Source of the DNA: Chloroflexota bacterium
GTDB taxonomy: Bacteria; Chloroflexota; Dehalococcoidia; JACPPY01
Direction of reading: 5' to 3'
Length of the DNA stretch: 53,090 nt
NCBI GenBank assembly: GCA_016190755.1
Contig: JACPPY010000037.1
Coordinates: 1 to 53,090 of the forward strand
Position numbers and translations under genes: made by a program. This document shows positions 34,186-43,093 of this stretch, piece after piece. How positions within the stretch are numbered: position 1 is the first letter of the stretch; every line of letters begins with the position of its first letter. The notes under the pieces were generated by a model. It did no database searches, was not told where the DNA came from, and saw only the letters and a program-made list of their open reading frames with translations.

Positions 34186-35250
34186 TCAGGCGAACGGCAT
34201 CCAGAGAAGTTTTACAAGGAGCAACGATACCCCTCCGGCCACAACAGCGGCAGCCATGCCGCCGAGGAAAGTTTTAACGCCAATGGAAGCTATGGAACTG
34301 AACCTGACTTTGAAGCCCACGCCGGCGAAAGACCACGCCAGTAGGAAGGTCACTGCCGGACTCAAGAATTTGCTGTCGAAGGAAGACCAGGAACCGCCGA
34401 CAGGAGATGACGCGATGGCGAAGTTGACAAGAGTGAAGGCGATAAATGCGATTGCGAACCACGGTGTGGATACCTTCAGCTTCTCTCCCAGGCTTTCTTG
34501 CGAAAGACGCCGAAAGAGGAGTGCGCTAAGGATTACCATTGGTCCGATCATAAGGATACGTACCGATTTGGCAGACATCGCGAGGGAGGTAGCCCCATCA
34601 ACCTGGCTCGCCGCGGCTATCACATCGGCTGTGTCGTGGATGCCGGTGCCAGCCCACATACCAAAAGCCGACCGGTTTTGTCCTAGGAAACTGGCCAGAG
34701 GACCATTATACAGGAAGGGATAGGCGAACATCGCGATCAGACCAAACAAGGTGACCACGGCCACCGCCAGGCCTATTTGCTCCGCCTTTGCCCGGATCGC
34801 GGGCGCGGTAGCGGCTATTGCCGAGGACCCACAGATGCTTGTTCCTACGGCTATGAGTACTGCCAGGGGGCTATCCATCTTCATCACGTACTTGCAGAAT
34901 ATCAAGCCGAATCCGAAAGAGAAGGCGAGATTCGCAAGGGCCACAATCAGCCCTATCGGGCCCATCTTTACCCATACGGCGGCGCTGATGGTCAGACCGA
35001 GAATACCAATGGCAAATCGAAGTAGCCGGGAAGAGGTAAATTCCACACCGGGCTTGAATTGGCTTTCAGTAAGTTTCGGAAAGAGGTTAACCAGGACTAT
35101 AGAGTAGATGAACGCCCAGAGGAGGGCACTGACCGTGAGCCATGTTCCTTTTAACAACCACCACGTTATGAAAGCCGCAGCCGCAATGAAGAGGGTCAAG
35201 AGTAGTCCCCGGACCAGCTCCGCGGGGCGCCTGTTTTGGAAGATGGTCAT
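34186..35250 (-). CDS. YeiH-family (UPF0324) putative anion exporter
   Basis: 354 aa, hydrophobic, about 10 membrane helices. SICGSSAIAATAPAIRAK near residue 138 and MWAGTGIHDTADVIAAA near 198 are the hallmark motifs of the YeiH/Cons_hypoth698 family. Members have been linked to export of sulphite/sulphate or sulphonate breakdown products, but most are uncharacterised. ATG at 35250 with GGCGAG upstream is preferred to the TTG nine codons earlier. It heads the minus-strand group that includes DUF1445 and pxpABC, with a gap of about 160 bases to DUF1445. The real cargo is unknown. Confidence 0.83.
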   Translation of the reverse strand: MTIFQNRRPAELVRGLLLTLFIAAAAFITWWLLKGTWLTVSALLWAFIYSIVLVNLFPKLTESQFKPGVEFTSSRLLRFAIGILGLTISAAVWVKMGPIGLIVALANLAFSFGFGLIFCKYVMKMDSPLAVLIAVGTSICGSSAIAATAPAIRAKAEQIGLAVAVVTLFGLIAMFAYPFLYNGPLASFLGQNRSAFGMWAGTGIHDTADVIAAASQVDGATSLAMSAKSVRILMIGPMVILSALLFRRLSQESLGEKLKVSTPWFAIAFIAFTLVNFAIASSPVGGSWSSFDSKFLSPAVTFLLAWSFAGVGFKVRFSSIASIGVKTFLGGMAAAVVAGGVSLLLVKLLWMPFA

Positions 35251-35508
35251 AATTCGCTCGCCATTGTAGCCCTTCAACGGGTGCCTTGTAAATGAGTGTG
35301 AAACTGGGCGCTGGCGCCGCTAGAGCAGTAGTGTCCTAGCTGCCAGTAGAATTCTCCCGCAATTCCTACCTGAGCCACACCAGAAACCAACGCCTTCAGC
35401 GTGCTTGCCTCAGTACAATATCTCTCTATGGAGAGGCCCTGGTGAAGCGGTTGTTGTGGAAGGGCCGGCCCCCGGTTTGCTGAATACGCCTGAAGAGGAG
35501 ATAGGAAG

Positions 35509-37635
35509 ATGAAGCATCGGTTGTTCCTGGCGATATCATTGATTTCCGTCCTGGTCCTGACGTTTGGCGGTGCAACAGCCTTTGCCGCCGGCGGTGCTGG
35601 AGATGCGCAGGACTTTGCTCCTGACCGTATTCTGGTAAAATTCCAGCCTGGAACGCCGGACAAAGTGAAAGCCGCTGTGAACCAGAGACACGGTGGTTCC
35701 GTTATAGGGGTTGTACCGGGGATCGATGTCCAGGTGGTAAAGGTCGCCCGGAGTTCAGCCGCGACAAAGGCGAGGGCATATCGCACGGAGGCCGGAGTGA
35801 AGTTTGCTGAACTCGACTACACCGCCACGGCCATATTTGACCCCAGTGACACGTACTACGGCAACCAATGGGGCATGGACCAGATCCAGATGCCTCAGGC
35901 ATGGGACATTACTCAAGGCAGCCCGGCGGTCAAAATAGCCATACTGGATACGGGCATAGACCAGGACCACCCGGACCTCGCCGCCAAGATTGTCGCGAAC
36001 CAGAACTATACTTCAAGTTCCACGGTTGATGACCTATATGGCCACGGAAGCCATGTCGCCGGCATAGCCGCGGCGATCACCAATAACAGCACCGGCGTTG
36101 CAGGCGTTGGTTTTGACTCAAGCCTGATGAATGTGAAGGTGCTAGACGACAGCGGCAGCGGCTATTACAGTTGGATTTCGAGCGGCATAACCTGGGCAGC
36201 GGACAACGGAGCGAAGGTTATCAACATGAGCCTTGGCGGTCGCTCGGGATCGTCCACGCTACAAAGTGCGGTGGACTACGCCTGGAGCAAGGGCGTAGTG
36301 GTCGTAGCTGCGGCTGGCAACAACGGCAACAGCGTGCCCTCGTATCCGGCCTACTACAGCAACACCATCGCGGTTGCAGCTACCGATCAGAGCGATGCTA
36401 GGGCTAGCTTCTCCACCTATGGCTCCTGGGTGGATGTGGCCGCTCCAGGCGTCAACATATTCTCCACCCTGCCCAACCACGCAAATGCCATCGGTGGTCT
36501 GAACTACGACTACCTCAGTGGGACATCCATGGCCACGCCACACGTGGCCGGGCTGGCGGCACTCATCTGGGCGACCCCTTACGGGACGAGCGCCTCCGCC
36601 GTCCGGAGTCGAATAGAGGACAATGCCGACCAGGTGTCCGGTACCGGCACTTACTGGCAATATGGAAGGATCAACGCCTACAGGGCGGTGGCGCCTCCGC
36701 CTCCACCTCCTCCACCGGCGCTATCGGTTAACACGGTCGCTCCAAATCTGACCAATCAGATGAGCTTCGCTGTTCAAGCTACAGTCAGCAACTCCGGTGG
36801 CACGACGGCGACCGCCGCGACAGCAACCATAGAACTGCCCACAGGCCTGAGCACCACCGCCAGCCTGACGCAGGCACTGGGGGACATTCCCAACGGAGGC
36901 TCTGCGATCGCGTCCTGGCCTGTGAGTGCGGCGGCTGATGGAACGTACACCGTCATGGTTAACGCGGCCGCCACCAACGCCACCAGCGCCAGCGGTAGTG
37001 CAACTACTACTGTTGATACAGCCTCTCCGGCCCAGGTATCCGGACTATCAGTGTCGACAGTCAGCAGCAGCCGGTTGGACCTAAGTTGGAATGCCAGCAC
37101 TGAGACGGACCTGGGTAACTATAGAGTGTACCGGAGCGCGGTGTCGGGAGGTCCTTACAGCCTGATAGCCTCACCCGCATCGAACTCTTACTCGGACAGC
37201 GGGCTCGCGGCTGCCACGACCTACTATTTTGTGGTATCGGCGGTGGACAAAGCGGGCAACGAAGGGCCGGCTTCGGTGGAGGCATCTGGCTCTACAAGCG
37301 CGCCGGCCATCAACGAGATGCATGTCGCCAGCATAGCTATGGCTCTCAAGACGAACCGCAAGGTCACTTCTGCGCTAGCGACCGTCACAGTCGTGGACTC
37401 GTCGGGGAACCCCGTCTCCGGTGCGACCGTCTACGGACACTGGAGTGGCGCCACTTCAGGTAATACATCCGGGTTGACCGGCGCCAATGGCGCGGTAACC
37501 TTCCAATCGAGCAGCCTGCGGAGGCCGCCTTCGGGGACAACATTTACTTTCACAGTTGATAGTATAGCGCTAACCGGATGGACGTATAATTCCGGGGCGA
37601 ATGTGGTATCCACGGCCTCGATATCTGTGCCGTAA
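35509..37635 (+). CDS. Secreted subtilisin-like serine protease (S8) with Ig/FN3-type C-terminal domains
   Basis: 708 aa. Signal peptide 1-27, cut near AFA. An inhibitor-like propeptide (36-80, beginning PDRILVKF) is followed by the S8 domain (about 118-392) with catalytic Asp147 (LDTGID), His179 (GHGSHVAG) and Ser340 (GTSMATPHVAG), and oxyanion Asn271. A proline run (396-403) links to a CARDB-like beta domain (405-505), a fibronectin type III domain (510-600) and a final Big/CNA-like beta domain (605-708). All active-site residues are intact. No sortase motif or C-terminal membrane anchor is seen, so it is probably released or held by its beta domains. Strong binding site GAGGAGATAGG. A strong terminator follows. 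Confidence 0.95.
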   Translation: MKHRLFLAISLISVLVLTFGGATAFAAGGAGDAQDFAPDRILVKFQPGTPDKVKAAVNQRHGGSVIGVVPGIDVQVVKVARSSAATKARAYRTEAGVKFAELDYTATAIFDPSDTYYGNQWGMDQIQMPQAWDITQGSPAVKIAILDTGIDQDHPDLAAKIVANQNYTSSSTVDDLYGHGSHVAGIAAAITNNSTGVAGVGFDSSLMNVKVLDDSGSGYYSWISSGITWAADNGAKVINMSLGGRSGSSTLQSAVDYAWSKGVVVVAAAGNNGNSVPSYPAYYSNTIAVAATDQSDARASFSTYGSWVDVAAPGVNIFSTLPNHANAIGGLNYDYLSGTSMATPHVAGLAALIWATPYGTSASAVRSRIEDNADQVSGTGTYWQYGRINAYRAVAPPPPPPPPALSVNTVAPNLTNQMSFAVQATVSNSGGTTATAATATIELPTGLSTTASLTQALGDIPNGGSAIASWPVSAAADGTYTVMVNAAATNATSASGSATTTVDTASPAQVSGLSVSTVSSSRLDLSWNASTETDLGNYRVYRSAVSGGPYSLIASPASNSYSDSGLAAATTYYFVVSAVDKAGNEGPASVEASGSTSAPAINEMHVASIAMALKTNRKVTSALATVTVVDSSGNPVSGATVYGHWSGATSGNTSGLTGANGAVTFQSSSLRRPPSGTTFTFTVDSIALTGWTYNSGANVVSTASISVP

Positions 37636-37658
37636 GCGCAGCCAGGTTCCAGCAACAT

Positions 37659-37689
37659 GCGAAAGAGGGGCCAGGGGCCCCTCTTTCGC
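37659..37689. terminator. Strong bidirectional terminator between convergent genes
   Basis: A perfect 14-bp stem (arms 37659-37672 and 37676-37689) has a 3-base loop and is followed on the plus strand by TATTTGG. It sits 24 bases after the protease stop and 57 bases beyond the end of the transglutaminase gene coming from the other side, so it can serve both. Confidence 0.85.
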
Positions 37690-37745
37690 GTATTTGGTCT
37701 GCCCCTTTTCTCCAGTATCAACCGAAGGAAGTATCACTGAACACC

Positions 37746-40217
37746 CTAGACCCGCCACAGCAACCTCTTCAAGAGCATTGAAGTTACCTCACGCCAGGTG
37801 GACCTGATGCGGGAGCCATCCACATGTACGGCATTCGGGCCACCGTAGCTGTACCGCACATAAGTGTCAATGATCTCCCAGACCTGGTCCTTAACTTCCG
37901 GCCAAACGGCTCCCAAAGAGCGTGCGTACTCGTACGGAGTTTCCGTAGCCTTCGCTGGTATTCCGACCAGGAGGCCAGCGAGGTACAGGCGCTGGTAGGC
38001 CGCCTGCGGAGAGGCAGGCCGTGACACCATCCACCTCCACGCGCAAAACAAAGATAGTACCAGTCCTGTTGGGAGAAGGAGCCATAAGGCGCCGGCAAAG
38101 AGGCCTCCGCCTCCTGTGCCGCCGCCAAAAGGAAGTTCTTTCGATAGGTTCAGGCCAAGCTGTTCGTCCTCGGTTGTCTCCTGCCCACCTACGGCGTCTG
38201 GGCTGGACTGGTCGTCCTGCTGTTCCCCCGATGTGATGGGTCGCAAAGGCTGACTTGGTGTGGGTTCGAATTCGACCCAGCCGTGGCCTGGGAAGTACAC
38301 CTGGGGCCAGGAATGTGCGTTTCTATCTCTGACAAGGAAAGTGCCATCCTTGGTCTGTTCCCCGGGTGCGTACCCCGAGGCGACCCGGGCCGGGACACCT
38401 GTGGCCCGGAGCATGACGGCCATGGCGGACGCGAAGTAATCGCAGTACCCTTTGCGGGCATCAAAAAGGAAATAGTCCACCGCGTCCCGGTTGTAAGGAG
38501 GGGGATCGATCATCAGGCTATATGGGATATTCTTGCGAAGATAGGTCTCGATAGCAACTGCCTTGTCGTACGGTGTTGAAACCACTCTGGTTATCTCAAC
38601 GGCCAGGTCTCTAACGCGCTGGGGAAGCATGGATGGTAACTGCAGATAGCGGTCGACAACCCAGCCAGGGTACTTATCACCTGCTGCTCTCAGAACATCA
38701 GGCCCGGATGGTGGGAAAGATACGAGCAAATTGTACTGGTCGGAAGAAGGGGCGCCCGTCACCTGTACTGAGACCAGGTCGGGCGGGCCGGCATCCTTGC
38801 GCGCGACCAGCGCCTGAGAAGGCGTCCCGCGGTCCAAAACCAGGTCCAGCAGGACGATGTCGAAAGGCAACAGGCGCTGCAGGTCTTCCTTTGTCAGCCT
38901 GTTCCCAGACTGCCGGGTAGCTGTCCTTGACGAGGCGTATGTCTGCAACTCCCGGGCGATGGACTTCATCGAGTCGGGCAGAGTACTATTCTGGAGCTTG
39001 TTGTTTAGGTTCAAGGTATAGGATGGTGAGGCAAATATCTCGTAGTTGCTCGGGTGATCGATGTTTATGATGTTCCCGGCAACAAACAGGACATCCGATG
39101 GGAATTCAGGCTTGACGGTTATGGCGACCGGCGGGCCTTCCTTGTTGCTCTTCTGTGAGGGGTTTTCTGTGAACCACTTCTGGTCGTGGTCTTCCGTGGG
39201 TCCTGTCCTCCATCCCGAGGAGGCGTAAACATCATAGACGCGTGCTCTCAAGTAGACCGGGAAGGGCGACTGGACCACCAGCGAGGGGGTGTCAGACAAG
39301 ACTACTGTTCCACCCAGCGCCATTTGTTCGCCAAATACGCGATATGATCCAGGGACACGTGCTGAAAGGCCTGCGAAGAGCCTGTCGAGGTCGTCGCTGA
39401 GCCGTTCTACCGGCGAATGCATTATTCGGTACATTCCATCCAGGCTGCGCAAGTCCTTCCCAGCCGGCAGGGCAAATGCAATTGCCACTGCGGCGGCGGC
39501 GAGCACAAAGCCATCCCTGAAAGTGGACCACGCTGCCCTGCTTCCCGAGACCCTTCCAGTCCGGTTCCACTGTGGATCGTGTTTCAACGAGTGCATTCGC
39601 GCCCGTAGCAGCATGGCGGATGTCAGGAAAAGAACAGGCTCAACCGTACGTGGATGCTCAACGATACCGATGTTGACCACCAATGCGGTGCCGACGATGA
39701 TCACTGCTCCCCAGTAGCTCCTGTGGCGCAACACGAGCCATGTACAGACATAAGATATCAGCCATACGAGGAATGTCAGCAGGAAGGCAGACGGAAGCCG
39801 GTCGGCGTTCATGCCGCCGCCTGCCAGCGCCCGGAACCAGATTGCCAGGCGGTACAGGATTTCACTGACTCCGGAGGCAGGGCTGGCGATGGGAAGCGCC
39901 GACAGGAGCAAGAGGACGGTTATCAGTCCGACGAGTATGCCGACCGGATACAGGAGCACGGCGTGGACACGCACACGAGAGAGTATAATCCCGCCCAGCA
40001 AGGCAACCGCTGTCACCAGGAGCAGCGATGGAGTCTCGACCCAATTGGCTTGTTCAAGTGACCAGGCCATCGCCAGCAGGGTGCCAAGCAGGAGTATGGC
40101 AAGCAGGCCGTCTCGGGCAAAGTACGTGCCGAATGCGGAAATGGTCCTTTTCAATCCGGCAGTGACTTTGCGCGGGCTTTGGGGAGGTCCGACGTGATGG
40201 TTCTGCCGCGCCGGCAT
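37746..40217 (-). CDS. Membrane transglutaminase-like protein (TgpA/DUF3488 type)
   Basis: 823 aa. An N-terminal membrane domain has about six helices (35-250), followed by an extracytoplasmic region with the transglutaminase core. Cys592 (KGYCDYFASA), His635 (NAHSWPQVY) and an acidic residue at 651 (EFEPTP, Glu in place of the more common Asp) form the triad. One further helix lies near 715-735, with a DUF4129-like cytoplasmic tail. The usual TgpA layout is complete. ATG at 40217 (TGGAGG upstream) directly follows the DUF58 stop; an in-frame GTG further up has no binding site. It is the last gene of a moxR-DUF58-transglutaminase operon, common in bacteria and thought to act in envelope quality control or protein cross-linking. 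Confidence 0.9.
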   Translation of the reverse strand: MPARQNHHVGPPQSPRKVTAGLKRTISAFGTYFARDGLLAILLLGTLLAMAWSLEQANWVETPSLLLVTAVALLGGIILSRVRVHAVLLYPVGILVGLITVLLLLSALPIASPASGVSEILYRLAIWFRALAGGGMNADRLPSAFLLTFLVWLISYVCTWLVLRHRSYWGAVIIVGTALVVNIGIVEHPRTVEPVLFLTSAMLLRARMHSLKHDPQWNRTGRVSGSRAAWSTFRDGFVLAAAAVAIAFALPAGKDLRSLDGMYRIMHSPVERLSDDLDRLFAGLSARVPGSYRVFGEQMALGGTVVLSDTPSLVVQSPFPVYLRARVYDVYASSGWRTGPTEDHDQKWFTENPSQKSNKEGPPVAITVKPEFPSDVLFVAGNIINIDHPSNYEIFASPSYTLNLNNKLQNSTLPDSMKSIARELQTYASSRTATRQSGNRLTKEDLQRLLPFDIVLLDLVLDRGTPSQALVARKDAGPPDLVSVQVTGAPSSDQYNLLVSFPPSGPDVLRAAGDKYPGWVVDRYLQLPSMLPQRVRDLAVEITRVVSTPYDKAVAIETYLRKNIPYSLMIDPPPYNRDAVDYFLFDARKGYCDYFASAMAVMLRATGVPARVASGYAPGEQTKDGTFLVRDRNAHSWPQVYFPGHGWVEFEPTPSQPLRPITSGEQQDDQSSPDAVGGQETTEDEQLGLNLSKELPFGGGTGGGGLFAGALWLLLPTGLVLSLFCAWRWMVSRPASPQAAYQRLYLAGLLVGIPAKATETPYEYARSLGAVWPEVKDQVWEIIDTYVRYSYGGPNAVHVDGSRIRSTWREVTSMLLKRLLWRV

Positions 40218-40218
40218 A

Positions 40219-41493
40219 TCAGCGGGCCTCCATTCTATCAGGCTGATCTCGAAGCCTCGGACCGGCACTGCCTGTACCCGGCGTGCTGAGCGACGCCGAC
40301 AGCGGCCGGCCTCTCTTCACCAGATAATATGGAAACCCCTGACGAGTGAGCTCATTCAGGCAGGGAGTGGCATCCATGCCTCCAAAGTCAGATGGGTCGA
40401 CCAGTACTGCGCAGACACCTTCACGGCGCACTGACATATCGCCGAGCACCCTCACCCATGCGTTGTCCGTCGAGGGCGATATTGCTACGATGGTATCATA
40501 CCTGCTGATCGCCTTCTGTTCCTCAAGTATGACCCGGTCTAGCCTCTCCTTCCCCTCCGCCTTGAGTGAGGCCAGGGCATTCAGAATCTGCGTCAGCTGC
40601 GTGTTGCCTCTGTGGGCGGGGACGAAACAGCGAGAGCCCCCATAGGATATGAGCCCGACAGGCATATCCATTCCAAGGAGTCGGTTGGCGATAGAAGCCG
40701 CTACAGATATTGCCAGTTCGTCAGTAGCTTCCGCCCCATACCCGGCCTGAACGCGACGCTCCATATCCAGCAGCAGCCAGACCCGGGCCAACCGGCCGGC
40801 GTCGAATTCCTTGACCATCAATTTTCTATGGTGAGCGGTCGAGGGCCAGTGGATCTTGTTGATCCCATCACCCTGGACGTATTCCCGCACGGAAGACGCC
40901 TCCAGAGCAGTGTAGTAGGAAGACAGGTTTCGCGCGTTCTTCTCGCCCGGAAACTCCATTGAGGCCACACGGAGCCCGGAGATATCAGCCGTGGCAGGCC
41001 AGACTGTTATCCAGTCCTGGCGTCCGAAGGATCGCTCCAGCCTGAAAAAACCGAGTGGGTCACTGGAGGCGAGCTTCACTGGGCCGACGATGAACACTCC
41101 ACGCCTGGAGCACAGCGTTCTGACTCTAAGCGACCTCTGGCCCGGGACCAATAGACCGCCCTGTTTGCGTCTACCTGGTAGATTCACGACTCCGCCGGCA
41201 TTATGCCCCGGAAGGTCCGAGGACTCCTTGACCTCCAACCGTACTCTGGGCATCCTGCCGCTGTTGAAGACAGTTATCTCCTCTTCGAAGTATCCTCCTA
41301 CCTGTGCGCGGCTATTTGGCTTGATAACCTTCACAGAAAGGCCATGCAGATTCAACCGGGCCAGTATATAGCTGGTCACCAACGCCAGGGCCAGCACATA
41401 GGACATGCGGAAAAACACGTCGAGGCTCGTGACCAGAGCACCGAACACAGTAGTCATTAGGACAACCAGTGGAGCGATGGTATGTCGAGTCAA
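40219..41493 (-). CDS. DUF58 (vWA-like) protein
   Basis: 424 aa. Two short N-terminal membrane helices (about 10-45) are followed by a beta-rich region and the DUF58 core (SVREYVQGDGINKIHWPST near 196), then a vWA-like fold with the metal-site start WLLLDMERR. It is the standard partner of the MoxR ATPase encoded just upstream, and is believed to be remodelled by it. TTG start with AAGGTAAC upstream, 44 bases after moxR. It ends one base before the transglutaminase start codon. Confidence 0.9.
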   Translation of the reverse strand: MTRHTIAPLVVLMTTVFGALVTSLDVFFRMSYVLALALVTSYILARLNLHGLSVKVIKPNSRAQVGGYFEEEITVFNSGRMPRVRLEVKESSDLPGHNAGGVVNLPGRRKQGGLLVPGQRSLRVRTLCSRRGVFIVGPVKLASSDPLGFFRLERSFGRQDWITVWPATADISGLRVASMEFPGEKNARNLSSYYTALEASSVREYVQGDGINKIHWPSTAHHRKLMVKEFDAGRLARVWLLLDMERRVQAGYGAEATDELAISVAASIANRLLGMDMPVGLISYGGSRCFVPAHRGNTQLTQILNALASLKAEGKERLDRVILEEQKAISRYDTIVAISPSTDNAWVRVLGDMSVRREGVCAVLVDPSDFGGMDATPCLNELTRQGFPYYLVKRGRPLSASLSTPGTGSAGPRLRDQPDRMEAR

Positions 41494-41537
41494 GTTACCT
41501 TACCTGCGTATCCCCCCGCCCTGAGTTCCTCGGATAG

Positions 41538-42515
41538 CTATTTCACCAAGCCGATGCCACGCATCGCTCCCGGAACAGGAGTGGCTTCCATGATCTCAGC
41601 TACAATCTGCCTGCGGTCAACCCCTCGCATTCTGGAGGCATGGGATATGATCAGCCTATGTCCGATAAGTCCTTCTGCCAGGTCTTTCACATCGTCGGGG
41701 ATGACAAAATCACGGTCTCTGAGCAGGGCCAGCGCCTGGCAAGCCCGGAACAGGTTGAGCGTCGCTCTCGGCGACGCGCCCAGGGAAACATCCGGATGGT
41801 TGCGCGTGGCCTGCAACGCGGATACAACGTAAGCCCTGATCTTATCGTCAACGTATATGTCCTTCACCGATTCCTGTATGTCGAGTATATCTTCGGGCGA
41901 AACCACCGGCACCAGCGCTTCGATGGGATGAGCCTTCTCCTGGCTTGCGATCATGGACATTTCCTGCTCGAAGTCCGGGTACCCGAGGCTGACGCACTGC
42001 AGGAAACGGTCCAACTGTGCTTCTGGCAGTGGGAAAGTGCCTTCGCATTCTATCGGGTTTTGCGTGGCGATGACGAAGAAGGGCCGCGGCAGTGGGTGGG
42101 TCTCTCCACCTACCGTCACCTGACGTTCGTCCATGGCCTCGAGCAAAGCGGACTGAGTCTTGGGCGTGGCGCGGTTGATCTCGTCTGCCAGCACTACCTG
42201 CGACATTATCGGGCCGGGGGAGAACTCGAACTTGCCTTTCTGCTGGTTGTAGATGGAGACGCCGACGATGTCGCTGGGAAGCAGGTCGGGGACGAACTGT
42301 ATGCGCTTGAAGCTGCATCCTATGGAAATCGCCAGGCTGCGGGCCAGCATGGTCTTCCCAACGCCCGGCACATCTTCCACCAGGGCATGGCCCCGGCACA
42401 TCAGCGTGATCAGGCTGCGCTCTATGGCCGCGTCCTTTCCGATGATTACCTTTTTGACGTTGTCGACGATCCTGTGAGCGGTTATCGTTGCGCTCTTCCG
42501 GGTCTGTATGCTCAA
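41538..42515 (-). CDS. MoxR-family AAA+ ATPase
   Basis: 325 aa, full length. Walker A is GVGKT at 51-55, Walker B LADEIN at 109-114, and sensor-1 is near TQNPIECEG; the C-terminal lid domain of AAA_lid_2 type ends the protein. MoxR ATPases act as chaperones for vWA-domain partners, here the DUF58 protein. TTG start with GAGGAGG six bases upstream. First gene of the three-gene operon. Confidence 0.93.
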   Translation of the reverse strand: MSIQTRKSATITAHRIVDNVKKVIIGKDAAIERSLITLMCRGHALVEDVPGVGKTMLARSLAISIGCSFKRIQFVPDLLPSDIVGVSIYNQQKGKFEFSPGPIMSQVVLADEINRATPKTQSALLEAMDERQVTVGGETHPLPRPFFVIATQNPIECEGTFPLPEAQLDRFLQCVSLGYPDFEQEMSMIASQEKAHPIEALVPVVSPEDILDIQESVKDIYVDDKIRAYVVSALQATRNHPDVSLGASPRATLNLFRACQALALLRDRDFVIPDDVKDLAEGLIGHRLIISHASRMRGVDRRQIVAEIMEATPVPGAMRGIGLVK

Positions 42516-42590
42516 CCGGGCCTCCTCAATGGTCCGCTCTGGTGAGGTGTGGGATCTGCGGCCTGGAATGGTGGATAGCTATCTAAGACA

Positions 42591-42596
42591 ATTATA
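42591..42596 (-). promoter_or_regulatory. Possible -10 box of the moxR operon
   Basis: A perfect TATAAT lies 76 bases before the moxR start codon. No good -35 hexamer is found at 16-18 bases, so either an activator is needed or the match is by chance. Confidence 0.35.
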
Positions 42597-42722
42597 CCCA
42601 ACGCTTCCGAGTTAAGGCGAATGGACCTTCCAATGATATGCAAGAATCCTTGCGGGAATCCCATAGACTCTGCGTTCTACGCCACTACACAGGAGATCTC
42701 GATGCCGGGGATGCAGAAATGG

Positions 42723-42739
42723 CTTCGTGCGACACGAAG
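42723..42739 (-). terminator. Hairpin after the small domain protein
   Basis: CTTCGTG and CACGAAG form a 7-bp stem around CGA, 70 bases after the stop at 42809. On the minus strand it is followed by CCATTTC, only a weak U-rich stretch. Confidence 0.35.
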
Positions 42740-42808
42740 ACGGGAATAGTGTTTTTCGCTGGGAGAGCGCTCGAGCCGATTGAGTAGTTTCCCTGTCCGC
42801 TGTGCAGG

Positions 42809-43030
42809 CTACTTTGTAGCGCGGAACTCCCCGGTCTCCTCCGCCCGGACGATATAGCCGTCAACTTTCTCCGGTATCTGCCTCAGCAGTTCGGGTGACT
42901 TCTTGGACACGAATACTCGGATACATTGCTTACCCTGGTACAGGCCCTCGGCCACGCCTAGGACCCCAGGCAGTGACATAAGTATAGCCGTGTACCTTTT
43001 TAGGACCTCTGCGAAGTCTCCATCGGACAC
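42809..43030 (-). CDS. Small protein equivalent to the N-terminal domain of the upstream protease
   Basis: 73 aa, GTG start with GGAG upstream, no signal peptide. Its pattern (LMSLPGVLGVAEGL, then a short beta strand IRVFVSK, then IPEKVDGYIVRAEETGEF) matches residues 45-97 of the trypsin-like protease encoded 63 bases upstream (LLAVTGVAGAAVGV, AAVIVFTET, IPGVLDGVPVVVQVSGKF). It thus appears to be a free-standing, cytoplasmic version of that domain. The identity is low enough that a recent duplication is unlikely. Its function is unknown; binding to the protease or competition with its propeptide-like domain is conceivable. Confidence 0.7.
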   Translation of the reverse strand: MSDGDFAEVLKRYTAILMSLPGVLGVAEGLYQGKQCIRVFVSKKSPELLRQIPEKVDGYIVRAEETGEFRATK

Positions 43031-43093
43031 GTGTTTCTCCGGAGCAGGGAAGAGGTTGTTACCTCCTCCCTGCTGGGCCCTGATATAGTAGGC

